Of a stretch of DNA of 64,000 nt, positions 1 to 7,883 are shown piece by piece (position 1 is the first letter of the stretch; every line of letters starts with the position of its first letter). Source of the DNA: Kordiimonas lipolytica (GTDB taxonomy: Bacteria; Pseudomonadota; Alphaproteobacteria; Sphingomonadales; Kordiimonadaceae); the NCBI RefSeq assembly GCF_001550065.1, contig NZ_LRUB01000017.1:62001-126000 (forward strand). Direction: 5' to 3'. Position numbers and translations under genes: made by a program. The notes below the pieces were generated by a model. The model was not told the DNA's origin, made no database searches, and saw nothing but the letters and a program-made list of their open reading frames with translations.

Positions 1-1130
1 TGGTCCTTTGGCAGGTCTGGCGCCATGCGGATGACTTGCGCCAGCGCGTGGCTGCTCTCGAGCGCTGGGATGATGCCTTCCGTGCGGCACAAAAGCTGGA
101 AAGCCTCAAGCGCCTCATCATCGGTGGCGGAAACATAGTTCACCCGGCCCGCTTCATGCAGCCACACATGCTCCGGCCCGATGCCAGGGTAATCGAGCCC
201 GGCCGAGATCGAATGCGCTTCGGTGATCTGGCCGTCATCGTTTTGAAGCAGGTACGTGCGGTTACCGTGCAGGACCCCGGGTGTGCCACCGGCGATGGAG
301 GCAGCGTGCTTGTCTGTATCCAGGCCGTGGCCTGAGGCCTCGACCGCATACATCTGCACGTCCGGATCATCAAGGAACGGGTGAAACAGCCCCATGGCGT
401 TCGAGCCGCCACCCACACAGGCCACAAGGCTGTCGGGCAGGCGGCCTTCCTGGGCTTGCAGCTGCTCGCGGGTTTCGCGGCCGATAATGGATTGGAAATC
501 GCGTACCAGCATAGGGTAGGGGTGCGGGCCCGCCACTGTACCGATGATATAGAAGGTGTCATGCACATTGGTGACCCAGTCGCGGAGCGCATCATTCATC
601 GCGTCCTTCAGGGTCGCGGAGCCGCTGGTCACCGGTTTCACCTCTGCGCCCAACAGCTTCATGCGGAACACATTCGGCTTCTGGCGCTCGATGTCCACCG
701 CACCCATGAAGACAGTGCATTCAAGGCCGAAGCGGGCGGCCACGGTGGCGGTGGCAACGCCGTGCTGGCCCGCGCCAGTTTCGGCGATCACGCGGGTCTT
801 GCCCATGCGTTTCGCCAGCAGTACCTGGCCGATGGCGTGGTTGATCTTGTGCGCACCGGTGTGGTTGAGGTCCTCGCGCTTCAGGTAAATCTTGGCGCCG
901 CCCAGATGCTCGGTCAGGCGCTCAGCAAAATAGAGCGGGTTCGGACGGCCAATATATTGGCGGTTCAGTTCGTCCAGCTCGGCCAGATAATCCGGGTCCT
1001 TGATGGCGTCGCGGTATGCCTTTTCCACCTGGTGCACCAGTGGCATCAGGGTTTCCGAGACATAGCGTCCACCGAATTTTCCGAAGTGACCCTTTTCATC
1101 AGGGCCGGTACGATAACTGTTAAGCGACAT
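1..1130 (-). CDS. trpB: Tryptophan synthase beta chain, 3' end cut by window edge
   Basis: TrpB condenses indole with L-serine to make tryptophan, as the beta subunit of the cytoplasmic alpha2-beta2 synthase. The first roughly 376 residues are visible and begin [17 protein letters not shown]. The pyridoxal-phosphate lysine lies in [13 protein letters not shown] at about residue 95. The phosphate-binding GGGSNA loop follows near residue 230, and conserved GAEVKPV and [10 protein letters not shown] segments are present. An AGGA ribosome site precedes the ATG at 1130. It follows trpF by 36 bases on the same strand, the usual alphaproteobacterial trpF-trpB order; trpA would be expected beyond the edge. 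The stop codon is outside the window. Confidence 0.97.
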   Translation of the reverse strand, partial: MSLNSYRTGPDEKGHFGKFGGRYVSETLMPLVHQVEKAYRDAIKDPDYLAELDELNRQYIGRPNPLYFAERLTEHLGGAKIYLKREDLNHTGAHKINHAIGQVLLAKRMGKTRVIAETGAGQHGVATATVAARFGLECTVFMGAVDIERQKPNVFRMKLLGAEVKPVTSGSATLKDAMNDALRDWVTNVHDTFYIIGTVAGPHPYPMLVRDFQSIIGRETREQLQAQEGRLPDSLVACVGGGSNAMGLFHPFLDDPDVQMYAVEASGHGLDTDKHAASIAGGTPGVLHGNRTYLLQNDDGQITEAHSISAGLDYPGIGPEHVWLHEAGRVNYVSATDDEALEAFQLLCRTEGIIPALESSHALAQVIRMAPDLPKD

Positions 1131-1166
1131 TGGTACGTCCTAACTCACATAAAACCACCGGAAACC

Positions 1167-1811
1167 CTACCTTACGGCTTTCGCAGCACTAAGGAAGGCT
1201 TCAATTTTCTCACCGGACTTCTTGCCCGGCGCATCTTCAACGCCCGAGGAGACATCCACGGCGTGGGCACCACTTTCCTGAACCGCCTGCCGGACATTCT
1301 CTGGCGTCAGGCCACCTGCCAGCAACCAGGGGTACGGCAGGTCCCTGCCCGACAGCAGGTTCCAGGGGAAGCTGTGCGCGTTGCCGCCCGGGCGGTCAGA
1401 CCCTTTCGGCGGCTTGGCATCAAACAGGATCGCGTCCACGTGGGGGGCGAACATGTCAGCCTGATCGATATCCTCTGCCGTTGATACCCCGATTGCCTTG
1501 ATGATTGATACGCCAAGGCGGTTCTTCAGGATCAGTGCCTCATTGGGGTATTCGTCGCCGTGCAGCTGCACCCAGTCCAAATCCAGCGCGTCGCAGGCAT
1601 CCTCAATGAAATCATGATCCGCGTTAACGAACAGGCCCACCCGTTCAGTTGAGGACGGCAGCTGACGGCGCATGGCAGCAGCGTCCTTGAGCGTCAGGTT
1701 CCGGGGCGACTTATCGAAGAAAACAAAGCCAAGCCAGCGGGCGCCATAAAAGGCTGCCAAGTTGGCGTGTTCAGGCTTTGTAATGCCGCAAATCTTTACC
1801 GAAACAGACAT
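1167..1811 (-). CDS. trpF: Phosphoribosylanthranilate isomerase
   Basis: TrpF catalyses the Amadori rearrangement of phosphoribosylanthranilate, the third dedicated step of tryptophan synthesis. The protein begins MSVSVKICGITKPEHA. KICGIT carries the catalytic cysteine of this beta/alpha barrel family, and the C-terminal AGGLTPENV and AVDVSSGVE segments form the phosphate site and carry the catalytic aspartate. At 214 residues it has the usual length. I chose the ATG at 1811 because the conserved family start lies there; an upstream in-frame TTG at 1829 would add six unconserved residues. It lies just upstream of trpB and is presumably cotranscribed with it. Confidence 0.96.
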   Translation of the reverse strand: MSVSVKICGITKPEHANLAAFYGARWLGFVFFDKSPRNLTLKDAAAMRRQLPSSTERVGLFVNADHDFIEDACDALDLDWVQLHGDEYPNEALILKNRLGVSIIKAIGVSTAEDIDQADMFAPHVDAILFDAKPPKGSDRPGGNAHSFPWNLLSGRDLPYPWLLAGGLTPENVRQAVQESGAHAVDVSSGVEDAPGKKSGEKIEAFLSAAKAVR

Positions 1812-1854
1812 GCCCCATGGGTTCCTCAAAACCGGCGTGGGGCAGGGTGCGCCC

Positions 1855-2688
1855 TTAGGCCGGATCGTCGCTTTTCATCAGATCGTCGAATTCCACGCTT
1901 TGGCGCGTCAGCGCAGCCGTTGCGGCCTTCATCAGATCTTCGCCAAGGAGCATCCCGCTGTTCCAGGTGGCGACATAATCAAGGCCGTCCGCAACCGAAT
2001 GATCCCGTGCATGATTGAGTACAGCTTTTGTGCCTGCAACCGCAAGAGGACTTTTGGAAGCAATTTCTTGCGCGATCCGTAAGGCCTGCTGGTGCAAGTC
2101 GTCACGGTCTTTCGCGATATGATTGAGGAAACCTAACCTGTGGGCTTCGTCCGTGTGCATCTTGCGGCCCGTGTAGGCCAATTCCTTGACGATGCCGAAC
2201 GGGAGCACGTGCGGGGCACGCTGCAGCGTGCCCACATCCGCCACGATTCCCACGTTGATTTCCTGGATGGTGAAATAGGCGTCCTCAACCGCCAAACGGA
2301 TATCGCAGGCGGTGATCACATCCACGCCCGCGCCGATGCAGGCACCGTGGACAGCGGAGATTACAGGCACGCGGCAAGTGTCAATGGCGGTGAAACAGTC
2401 CTGCAGCCAGAGGATATGACGGCGGAGCTTTTCACGGATGCGCGCGGGGTCGCCTTCTGTTGCCCCCAGCACCGCGCCGCTTTCCTTCAGGTCCAGCCCA
2501 GCGGTGAAATGCTTGCCGTTGCCGGACAGGATCACTGCCCTTACGGAAGGGTTTTCATCAAGCTCGCGGAAGGCTTTGCCGATCTCGCCGAACATGGTGC
2601 CGTTCATGGCATTAAGCTTGTCTGGCCGGTTGAAGGCCACATGGGCGATATGGTCCTTGATCTCAACAGTGATGGTTTCAAACGTCAT
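1855..2688 (-). CDS. Crotonase family, delta3,5-delta2,4-dienoyl-CoA isomerase-like
   Basis: This 277-residue crotonase has the oxyanion-hole segments GNGKHFTAGLDL and HGACIGAGVD. The segment INVGIVADVGTLQRAP closely resembles the active-site region of dienoyl-CoA isomerase (ECH1), where a Glu and an Asp shuttle protons during degradation of fatty acids with odd-numbered double bonds. The match is better to ECH1 than to ordinary enoyl-CoA hydratase. A strong GAGGAG site precedes the ATG at 2688. It stands alone between trpF and an exported protein gene, about 8 kb from the beta-oxidation operon. Function is inferred from motif similarity. Confidence 0.88.
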   Translation of the reverse strand: MTFETITVEIKDHIAHVAFNRPDKLNAMNGTMFGEIGKAFRELDENPSVRAVILSGNGKHFTAGLDLKESGAVLGATEGDPARIREKLRRHILWLQDCFTAIDTCRVPVISAVHGACIGAGVDVITACDIRLAVEDAYFTIQEINVGIVADVGTLQRAPHVLPFGIVKELAYTGRKMHTDEAHRLGFLNHIAKDRDDLHQQALRIAQEIASKSPLAVAGTKAVLNHARDHSVADGLDYVATWNSGMLLGEDLMKAATAALTRQSVEFDDLMKSDDPA

Positions 2689-2764
2689 GCGTGGCTCCTC
2701 CCGGCTGTTCTGCTCCATTATATTGGGCGAAACAGCCGGGGGGCCACCTTGCTGCCGTGATTTT

Positions 2765-4261
2765 TTACCGGTAGAGCGCGACCAGCTCTTCGAAGCTTCC
2801 GGCCTTGGCCATATCCTTGCCGATGCGGCCTTTCTGGAACCAGTTGTTCGCGAATTTGCGGGCCTTTTTGTCTTTGATGTGCATATCCAGATGGTCTGCG
2901 ACAGACTGCATATCGGCATAGCCGACGCTCAGGTCCGCGCGCATACTGCGCACCAGGGCGAAGAACTCGTCGCGGCCGAGGAGTTCATCTAATACATTGA
3001 AGGTAAGTGTGCTGACGGTATTGATCTTGCTGTCAAATCCTTCAACTGCATACTCGGTCAAAGGTGTCTTTGAAAACATTGGGTCTTTGGACGCGAATTC
3101 TCTGACGGATCTGTAAGCGCCTTTTCTCAAGTGCGGGAGGGCGACCTCTTCATTCAGTCGAATCTGAAGATACCGATCAATCCCAACAGCCCAATGATCC
3201 TGCTTGCCTCTTGGGTTCAAACGCCATAGGTCGATCAAGTTTGATCGTACAAATCCTTCGGACAGGTGACCAGTGACACCATTGGCCTGAAAGATATCGT
3301 CTGTATTGTCTTCAATTGGATGGACCCGTCCTGTTTTTTGCGCCAAATCAGGGACATTGATCTGATCCAGAGTTAGCAGGGCAAGGCCGGTGTCGCGCGG
3401 GTGTTTAAATCCATCGGGGATTTCGGCGATTGTAAGGTGTTTGGAATTTGGCAGTGGACCCAGAATATTCGACAGGCTCGATATTTCCCTTTCCAGAGAT
3501 ACGGCCACAGCTGCTGCAGATGATTGGTCCATAGTCATATACGCCAGGCTTGCCGCTGGTTGCGGCATGAACTTATAAGGCCCTATGGCGAGTGTCATCA
3601 GGCCGGTGGGTTGCTCGCTTTTCATTTCGAACTTGGTGATGTCGCCATCGGTGGTTTTCTGGGCAATCTTCAGGTTGCCGACCACGGAGTTCAAGCCGGG
3701 CACGTCAAGGAAGGCGACCTGATAAAAGGGTTTGTGGGTCCACGCCTCTTGGATGGACAACCTATCTGCGTCTGCGAACACAGGATAGCCGAAGCTTTGG
3801 GCGCGGATCATGGTGAAATCTGGGTGCAGCGTTTCCTTGACCCCCACGAGGCCGGTCTGCGAGAGGTCCTGCAGATACCCGCGGTAATGCACTACGATCT
3901 CCAAGCGGCTTTCACCCTTGCGCAGCGATTTTGGCAGGGTCACCTCGGCGACGTTCAGCTCTAACGGACGCATACCCGTTGCGGACGCAACCCGGCTGGT
4001 CAATTTGAGCGTCTTGCCGCCTGGACCCACAACTTTGTCGAATTGCAGGCCGGGGTTGAGAAGGAGGGAGATCTTGCTTACCGGCGTGTCGCCAATGTTG
4101 CGGAAGCTGACCTGATAAGCCCCCACCATCTGGCCGTCAGGTGCCTCTTCCGCGAAATGGAACTTGGCCACCAGTGTGGCGTTCAGAAGCTCGATATCGC
4201 TTTCCGCCCTGGCGCTGACAGCCCCCAGCAACAGCAACAATGCCCCAACCAACAATCGCAT
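2765..4261 (-). CDS. Exported protein with M1-peptidase-like layout but no HEXXH
   Basis: The 498-residue product starts with a signal peptide (MRLLVGALLLLLGAVSARA, cleavage likely after ARA), so it should be periplasmic. The N-terminal half reads as a beta-rich domain. A later segment, GHLSEGFVRSNLIDLW followed by WAVGIDRYLQIRL, recalls the zinc helix and following helix of M1 (gluzincin) aminopeptidases. However, the HEXXH motif is absent, so it is probably not an M1-type metallopeptidase. I prefer the ATG at 4261 because GGGGA lies five bases upstream; another ATG 18 bases earlier lacks a site. The base composition is somewhat more AT-rich than the neighbours. Fold assignment is tentative and function unknown. 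Confidence 0.72.
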   Translation of the reverse strand: MRLLVGALLLLLGAVSARAESDIELLNATLVAKFHFAEEAPDGQMVGAYQVSFRNIGDTPVSKISLLLNPGLQFDKVVGPGGKTLKLTSRVASATGMRPLELNVAEVTLPKSLRKGESRLEIVVHYRGYLQDLSQTGLVGVKETLHPDFTMIRAQSFGYPVFADADRLSIQEAWTHKPFYQVAFLDVPGLNSVVGNLKIAQKTTDGDITKFEMKSEQPTGLMTLAIGPYKFMPQPAASLAYMTMDQSSAAAVAVSLEREISSLSNILGPLPNSKHLTIAEIPDGFKHPRDTGLALLTLDQINVPDLAQKTGRVHPIEDNTDDIFQANGVTGHLSEGFVRSNLIDLWRLNPRGKQDHWAVGIDRYLQIRLNEEVALPHLRKGAYRSVREFASKDPMFSKTPLTEYAVEGFDSKINTVSTLTFNVLDELLGRDEFFALVRSMRADLSVGYADMQSVADHLDMHIKDKKARKFANNWFQKGRIGKDMAKAGSFEELVALYR

Positions 4262-4352
4262 GATGTTCCCCAACTTCATTAACGTAATAGAATAACATAA
4301 TGATAATTGGAGGGAAGGATCAAGCTAAAAAATGCGGGTGGTTGCCCTGGGG

Positions 4353-4994
4353 TCAGTCCGGTGCGCAGAAACGGGTGATCAGCGTATCGCCGATCTCGGC
4401 TGCCGCTTCCACGTGCGCGATATCGATATTCAGGCCAAAAAGCACCATTACGATGTGCGTGGTGTCTTCCGTCACCGCCGTGCGGGCGCTGTCGGAAAAG
4501 GGGGTGCCGAAGGGGCCTTTGTCGTCCTTCAGGACCGGTAGGCCCTCAAGGTTGATCGGCCCGCGGCCGATGCCTTCGTATGTGTCGCCTTTCGCACCGA
4601 TGGTCAGCGTCATATCGCCATCGATTTTGGCGGTGTCATAGATGCCGATCGGGATGCCGGTCATCAGCGACACAAGGTTGCCGCTGTCGACCACATTATT
4701 GACCTGATATAAGGGCTTGCCCGCGATCACTCGGCGGGTCAGGGATTCAGATGACGGGCGGTAGCGGCTCGGGTCCTTGCCGCAGGCCTTGAAGGCGGCT
4801 CGCACGTTCGCGATCACCGGGTCGCTCGCCGCCGCTTCGCCCAAAAGTTCCTGCAGCCGCATCTCTGCGCCGTCCTCAATGGAGGTAACAAGGCCCGGCG
4901 GTGACGGCCGCACAGCGACATCATAATCAAGCGCGCCCACATGGACGGCAAAACCAAGTTCCTGAAACCGGGGATCGATGGATAGCTGCGGCAT
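4353..4994 (-). CDS. B3/B4 tRNA-editing-like domain protein
   Basis: The 213-residue protein resembles the stand-alone B3/B4 domain of the phenylalanyl-tRNA synthetase beta chain. Diagnostic segments are KDPSRYRPSSESLTRRV, VNNVVDSGNLVSL and GIPIGIYD, followed by a glycine-rich DTYEGIGRGPINLEG stretch. In the synthetase this domain helps proofread mischarged tRNA. Stand-alone members are common in bacteria but mostly uncharacterised, so a trans-editing role is only a suggestion. GGAG stands six bases before the ATG at 4994, which fixes the start. It is transcribed with the same polarity as its neighbours, without tight spacing. Confidence 0.85.
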   Translation of the reverse strand: MPQLSIDPRFQELGFAVHVGALDYDVAVRPSPPGLVTSIEDGAEMRLQELLGEAAASDPVIANVRAAFKACGKDPSRYRPSSESLTRRVIAGKPLYQVNNVVDSGNLVSLMTGIPIGIYDTAKIDGDMTLTIGAKGDTYEGIGRGPINLEGLPVLKDDKGPFGTPFSDSARTAVTEDTTHIVMVLFGLNIDIAHVEAAAEIGDTLITRFCAPD

Positions 4995-5082
4995 AATATA
5001 CTCCCTGACTACCTCCATCTTAACGGGCGGTTTCCGTAAAGGCCATAATCTCCGCAGCACAAATTTCCGGCCGCGTGTGGGC

Positions 5083-5736
5083 TCAGATTTTGGCCCATAT
5101 CCGCCGGTGAAAATAGAACCAGGCGCCCCAAAGGGTGGCCGAGAGCGTAAGCGCGGCATAGATGGCGGGCATGGGGTCATCCACCGTGCTGACTGAACCG
5201 GCATAGGCCGCGATCAGGCAATAGGGGACGGTGCCCAGCCACCATGCTGTCAGGAAGCGGCTGAAGCGCATCCGCGTGATACCCGACATGCAGGCTGACA
5301 CTTCCGGGATGATGGGCATGGCGCGCCCGATCAGGATCATCAGGAAACCGTGCTTCTGGAACATGTCCTTGGCTTCAGCCACTTGCTGTGGGTTTCGGGC
5401 AATGCGCGCGAGAAGCTTGTCGCCATACAGGCGGCTCAGGCCGTGGCCCGCTATGCCTGCCAACGTCAGGCCGGTGATAGACGCCATGCTGCCGACGCCA
5501 AAGCCCAGAAAATAGCCCGCGAGCAGGCATAGCGTCAGGGTTGGCATGGCGATGAACAGGTCTGCAAACAAAAGGGCGGCGATGATGGCGGCGACAAGGC
5601 CCGGCGACAGGTTCGAGGCGGCATCAAGCCAGCCTTCGATCTGCGCGACAGAAAGAATGCCAGTGGCTTTCAGCACCACAAATGTTGATGCGAAGGCGAG
5701 CGCCAGCATCAGGAATATTTTCACAAGGGCTGCCAT
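5083..5736 (-). CDS. TVP38/TMEM64 (VTT/DedA-like) membrane protein
   Basis: This 217-residue integral membrane protein has about five hydrophobic segments and the VTT-domain core: AMPTLTLCLLAGYFLGFGVG, GHGLSRLYG and then FLMILIGRAMPIIPEVSACM. The proline-containing re-entrant GRAMPIIPE segment is typical of DedA/TMEM64 proteins, some members of which have been linked to lipid scrambling or transport. The substrate here is unknown. Its ATG at 5736 lies one base beyond the stop codon of the preceding SDR gene, so the two are almost certainly cotranscribed. Confidence 0.88.
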   Translation of the reverse strand: MAALVKIFLMLALAFASTFVVLKATGILSVAQIEGWLDAASNLSPGLVAAIIAALLFADLFIAMPTLTLCLLAGYFLGFGVGSMASITGLTLAGIAGHGLSRLYGDKLLARIARNPQQVAEAKDMFQKHGFLMILIGRAMPIIPEVSACMSGITRMRFSRFLTAWWLGTVPYCLIAAYAGSVSTVDDPMPAIYAALTLSATLWGAWFYFHRRIWAKI

Positions 5737-5737
5737 G

Positions 5738-6472
5738 TCATGCTCCCTTCAGGATGCGTGCGGCCAGTGCCGGGCTCAGGCGGCGGATGAACATCAGCAA
5801 TTTCACTTTGCCAATGAAGTTGTCCGGAGTCCCGCGCTCAAGCCCCTTTAGGATGCCCTGCGCGGCCTCCAACGGGGATATCTTGCCGCTGCCCCGGCCT
5901 GTGGTCATGGCCGTGTCAACAAGGGGCAGGAAAGCCTGCTGAATCTCAACCCCCGTGTCTTCAAGCTGATACCTCAGCGACTGCGTCAGGATGTTGAGCG
6001 CGCCTTTGGTGGCGCAGTAAACAGCAGAGCTTTTCTTTGGTACCAAGCCGAGGGCTGAGTTGATATTCAGGATGCGGGCGTCTCCTGCGGCCTCAAGGCA
6101 GGGCAGCAGGCCATGGATCAGGTAGCAGACGCTGGTGAAATTGGTCGTGACCTCTTCCGCGATGGATGCTGGGTTGAAACCCGGGTCCGTGAACAGGGGC
6201 GTATGCTGGATGGCGGCATTGTTGATCAGGACATCAATTGGCCCCAAAGTTTGCAGGTGCTTGATTGCGGCGCGCAAGGCCTGAAGGTCTGTAAGGTCGG
6301 CGCGGATGGTCGTAACATTTGGCGCGGCCTGTGCCAGTTTCTGAAGTTTCTCTTTGCTACGGCCCAGTACGATCACCTGGTTTTCATGGCAGAGCATCTC
6401 CACAAGCGCGCGCCCCACGCCCGACGTGCCGCCCGTGACCAGAATCCGCTTATCCTTCAATTGAAATTGCAT
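5738..6472 (-). CDS. Short-chain dehydrogenase/reductase
   Basis: This classical SDR of 244 residues has the cofactor loop TGGTSGVGRA at about residues 13-22, the NNAA motif, a catalytic serine in NINSALG and the YCATKGAL active-site motif (YxxxK). Substrate specificity cannot be read; the sequence resembles DltE-type reductases with a C-terminal extension that ends in a possible membrane-associating segment. It heads a two-gene unit with the VTT membrane protein and is divergent from a Crp/Fnr regulator 80 bases away, which is the natural candidate for its control. Confidence 0.9.
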   Translation of the reverse strand: MQFQLKDKRILVTGGTSGVGRALVEMLCHENQVIVLGRSKEKLQKLAQAAPNVTTIRADLTDLQALRAAIKHLQTLGPIDVLINNAAIQHTPLFTDPGFNPASIAEEVTTNFTSVCYLIHGLLPCLEAAGDARILNINSALGLVPKKSSAVYCATKGALNILTQSLRYQLEDTGVEIQQAFLPLVDTAMTTGRGSGKISPLEAAQGILKGLERGTPDNFIGKVKLLMFIRRLSPALAARILKGA

Positions 6473-6532
6473 TTTCGCCTCGCTTGTTCCTTATTTGTGT
6501 GCGGACCATAAGGCGCGGCCAATGGGGCGGCA

Positions 6533-6546
6533 TTAACCTGGGTTAA
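6533..6546. promoter_or_regulatory. Palindrome in SDR/Crp divergent region
   Basis: TTAACC-TG-GGTTAA has perfect six-base arms around a two-base centre. It sits only six bases before the start of the Crp/Fnr-family gene and about 60 bases from the SDR start. This is well placed for autorepression or for control of the divergent pair. It resembles but does not match a CtrA box, since the TTAA spacing is six rather than seven. Confidence 0.5.
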
Positions 6547-6552
6547 GAGGCG

Positions 6553-7092
6553 ATGGATTTTTCCGAATTCCTGAATGAGCATGCAGAGACGCGCCAGTTT
6601 GTGCGGGGTGACCATGTCTTTCGGCAGGGCGACGCGGACCGCAGCCTTTATTTCGTGAAGGCGGGTTTCCTCAAGGCCTATTACCTGACAGAAAGCGGTG
6701 GGGAGCAGATCAAGTCTTTCATGGATCAGGGCAAGGTGATCGGCAGCCTGACGGCAGCGGTTGCGGCGGAACCCAATACCTTCAGCCTTGTGTGCCTTGA
6801 GGATTGCACATTGATGCGCTTCTCTTTTAGTGCCCTGCGTGAGAAGGCAGCGCATTCGCCCGCATTATCAGACATGGTGACCGGCCTGCTCCTGGAACTT
6901 GCGATGAAGAAAGAGCGCCGGGAATATGAACTTCTGTGCCTGTCGGCCGAGGAACGCTACCGACGCCTGCTAAAGCGCATGCCTGAGCTGACGTCACGCG
7001 TGCCCCAGCAGGACATCGCGCTTTATCTTGGCATCACGCCTGTGGCCCTTAGTCGGATCAAGAAGCGGCTTGCTGAACGGGGCGCGACTTAA
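6553..7092 (+). CDS. Short Crp/Fnr-family transcriptional regulator
   Basis: The 179-residue protein opens directly in the cyclic-nucleotide-binding-like beta roll (FVRGDHVFRQGDADRSLYFV, residues 18-37). It ends with a helix-turn-helix (PQQDIALYLGITPVALSRIK, about 153-172). It is shorter than typical Crp or Fnr (about 220-250 residues) and lacks the N-terminal cysteine cluster of oxygen-sensing Fnr, so its ligand cannot be predicted. AAGAGG precedes the ATG. It diverges from the SDR-VTT pair across an 80-base region containing a perfect inverted repeat, and local control of that pair is the simplest inference. Confidence 0.9.
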   Translation: MDFSEFLNEHAETRQFVRGDHVFRQGDADRSLYFVKAGFLKAYYLTESGGEQIKSFMDQGKVIGSLTAAVAAEPNTFSLVCLEDCTLMRFSFSALREKAAHSPALSDMVTGLLLELAMKKERREYELLCLSAEERYRRLLKRMPELTSRVPQQDIALYLGITPVALSRIKKRLAERGAT

Positions 7093-7883
7093 AGAGGCTG
7101 GCGATGCAGGCTCGGCGCGCGCTGTTCGATCTTGCCGTCTAGATACATATCGACAATCCGATCACCGTACACTTCATAGACCATCCTAAGGTGTTCGGGC
7201 CTCCAATCTCCGGATGGCCAAAGCTTGCCGGATGTCTTGTGGTCTTTTTTGGCAATCTCGTGCCCGGCCGCGAGGCGCGCGACAAGCGCAGGCAGGTCGG
7301 CTGCCAGGCTCAAAACGGCGCGACAGGCCAGGTCATGCAGGCCATCGCCGCGAACCAGTTCGGCGACGCATTGGTGAACTACGGCACCAGCGTCCAGTTG
7401 GTTGGTCAGATCATGCAGTGTCATGCCGGTCATCTGCGGCTCCAGCATGTAACTGGGCCAGAAATGAGTAATAGCGCCCTTGTACCAGGGGGACAGGCCG
7501 CCATGGATGTTCCAGCGCTCGCTCGTGGCACAAGCCAGCGTTTCGTCCGACAGCTTGTGGCAGCCATAGGACAACAAGAGATCGGGTGCCTGCTTCTTGA
7601 TGAAAGCCTGCACTTCTTTGCTATTACAGTCGGCCGGGTCAATGGACATCAGCGGCACATCGGGCCATTCGGCCAGGCCGTAGAACTTTTCTTCGCTGGC
7701 GATATGGCGTTCGAAATGCGTTCGGTACAGGGCCTGCAGGTCGGGTGCGAGATCTTCCGGCGGCTCCGGCAGGAACAAGGCGCGCTCCTCGCGAATGATG
7801 GCTGCCAGGTGGCCGGTGGCGGCTAGGGTGCGAGCCATGAAGGCGTGACGCCTGTGATTGCCGGTGAAGAAAACGATTTTCAT
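7089..7883 (-). CDS. Formyltransferase-family protein
   Basis: The 264-residue protein matches the N10-formyltetrahydrofolate transferase fold shared by Fmt and sugar N-formyltransferases. It contains NIHGGLSPWYKG, which corresponds to the catalytic Asn-x-His segment, followed by TGMTLHDLTNQLDAGAVV carrying the conserved aspartate. It is too short for Fmt and lacks the Fmt C-terminal tRNA-binding domain. The natural substrate could be an amino sugar. Its first codon overlaps the last base of the upstream DUF4910 gene, so the two are translationally coupled. It converges with the Crp/Fnr-family gene, overlapping its end by four bases. Confidence 0.85.
   Translation of the reverse strand: MKIVFFTGNHRRHAFMARTLAATGHLAAIIREERALFLPEPPEDLAPDLQALYRTHFERHIASEEKFYGLAEWPDVPLMSIDPADCNSKEVQAFIKKQAPDLLLSYGCHKLSDETLACATSERWNIHGGLSPWYKGAITHFWPSYMLEPQMTGMTLHDLTNQLDAGAVVHQCVAELVRGDGLHDLACRAVLSLAADLPALVARLAAGHEIAKKDHKTSGKLWPSGDWRPEHLRMVYEVYGDRIVDMYLDGKIEQRAPSLHRQPL

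Noticed and set aside
6533..6546. The palindrome as a CtrA box
   Set aside because: The TTAA halves are six bases apart; CtrA requires seven, unlike the exact site at 49550.
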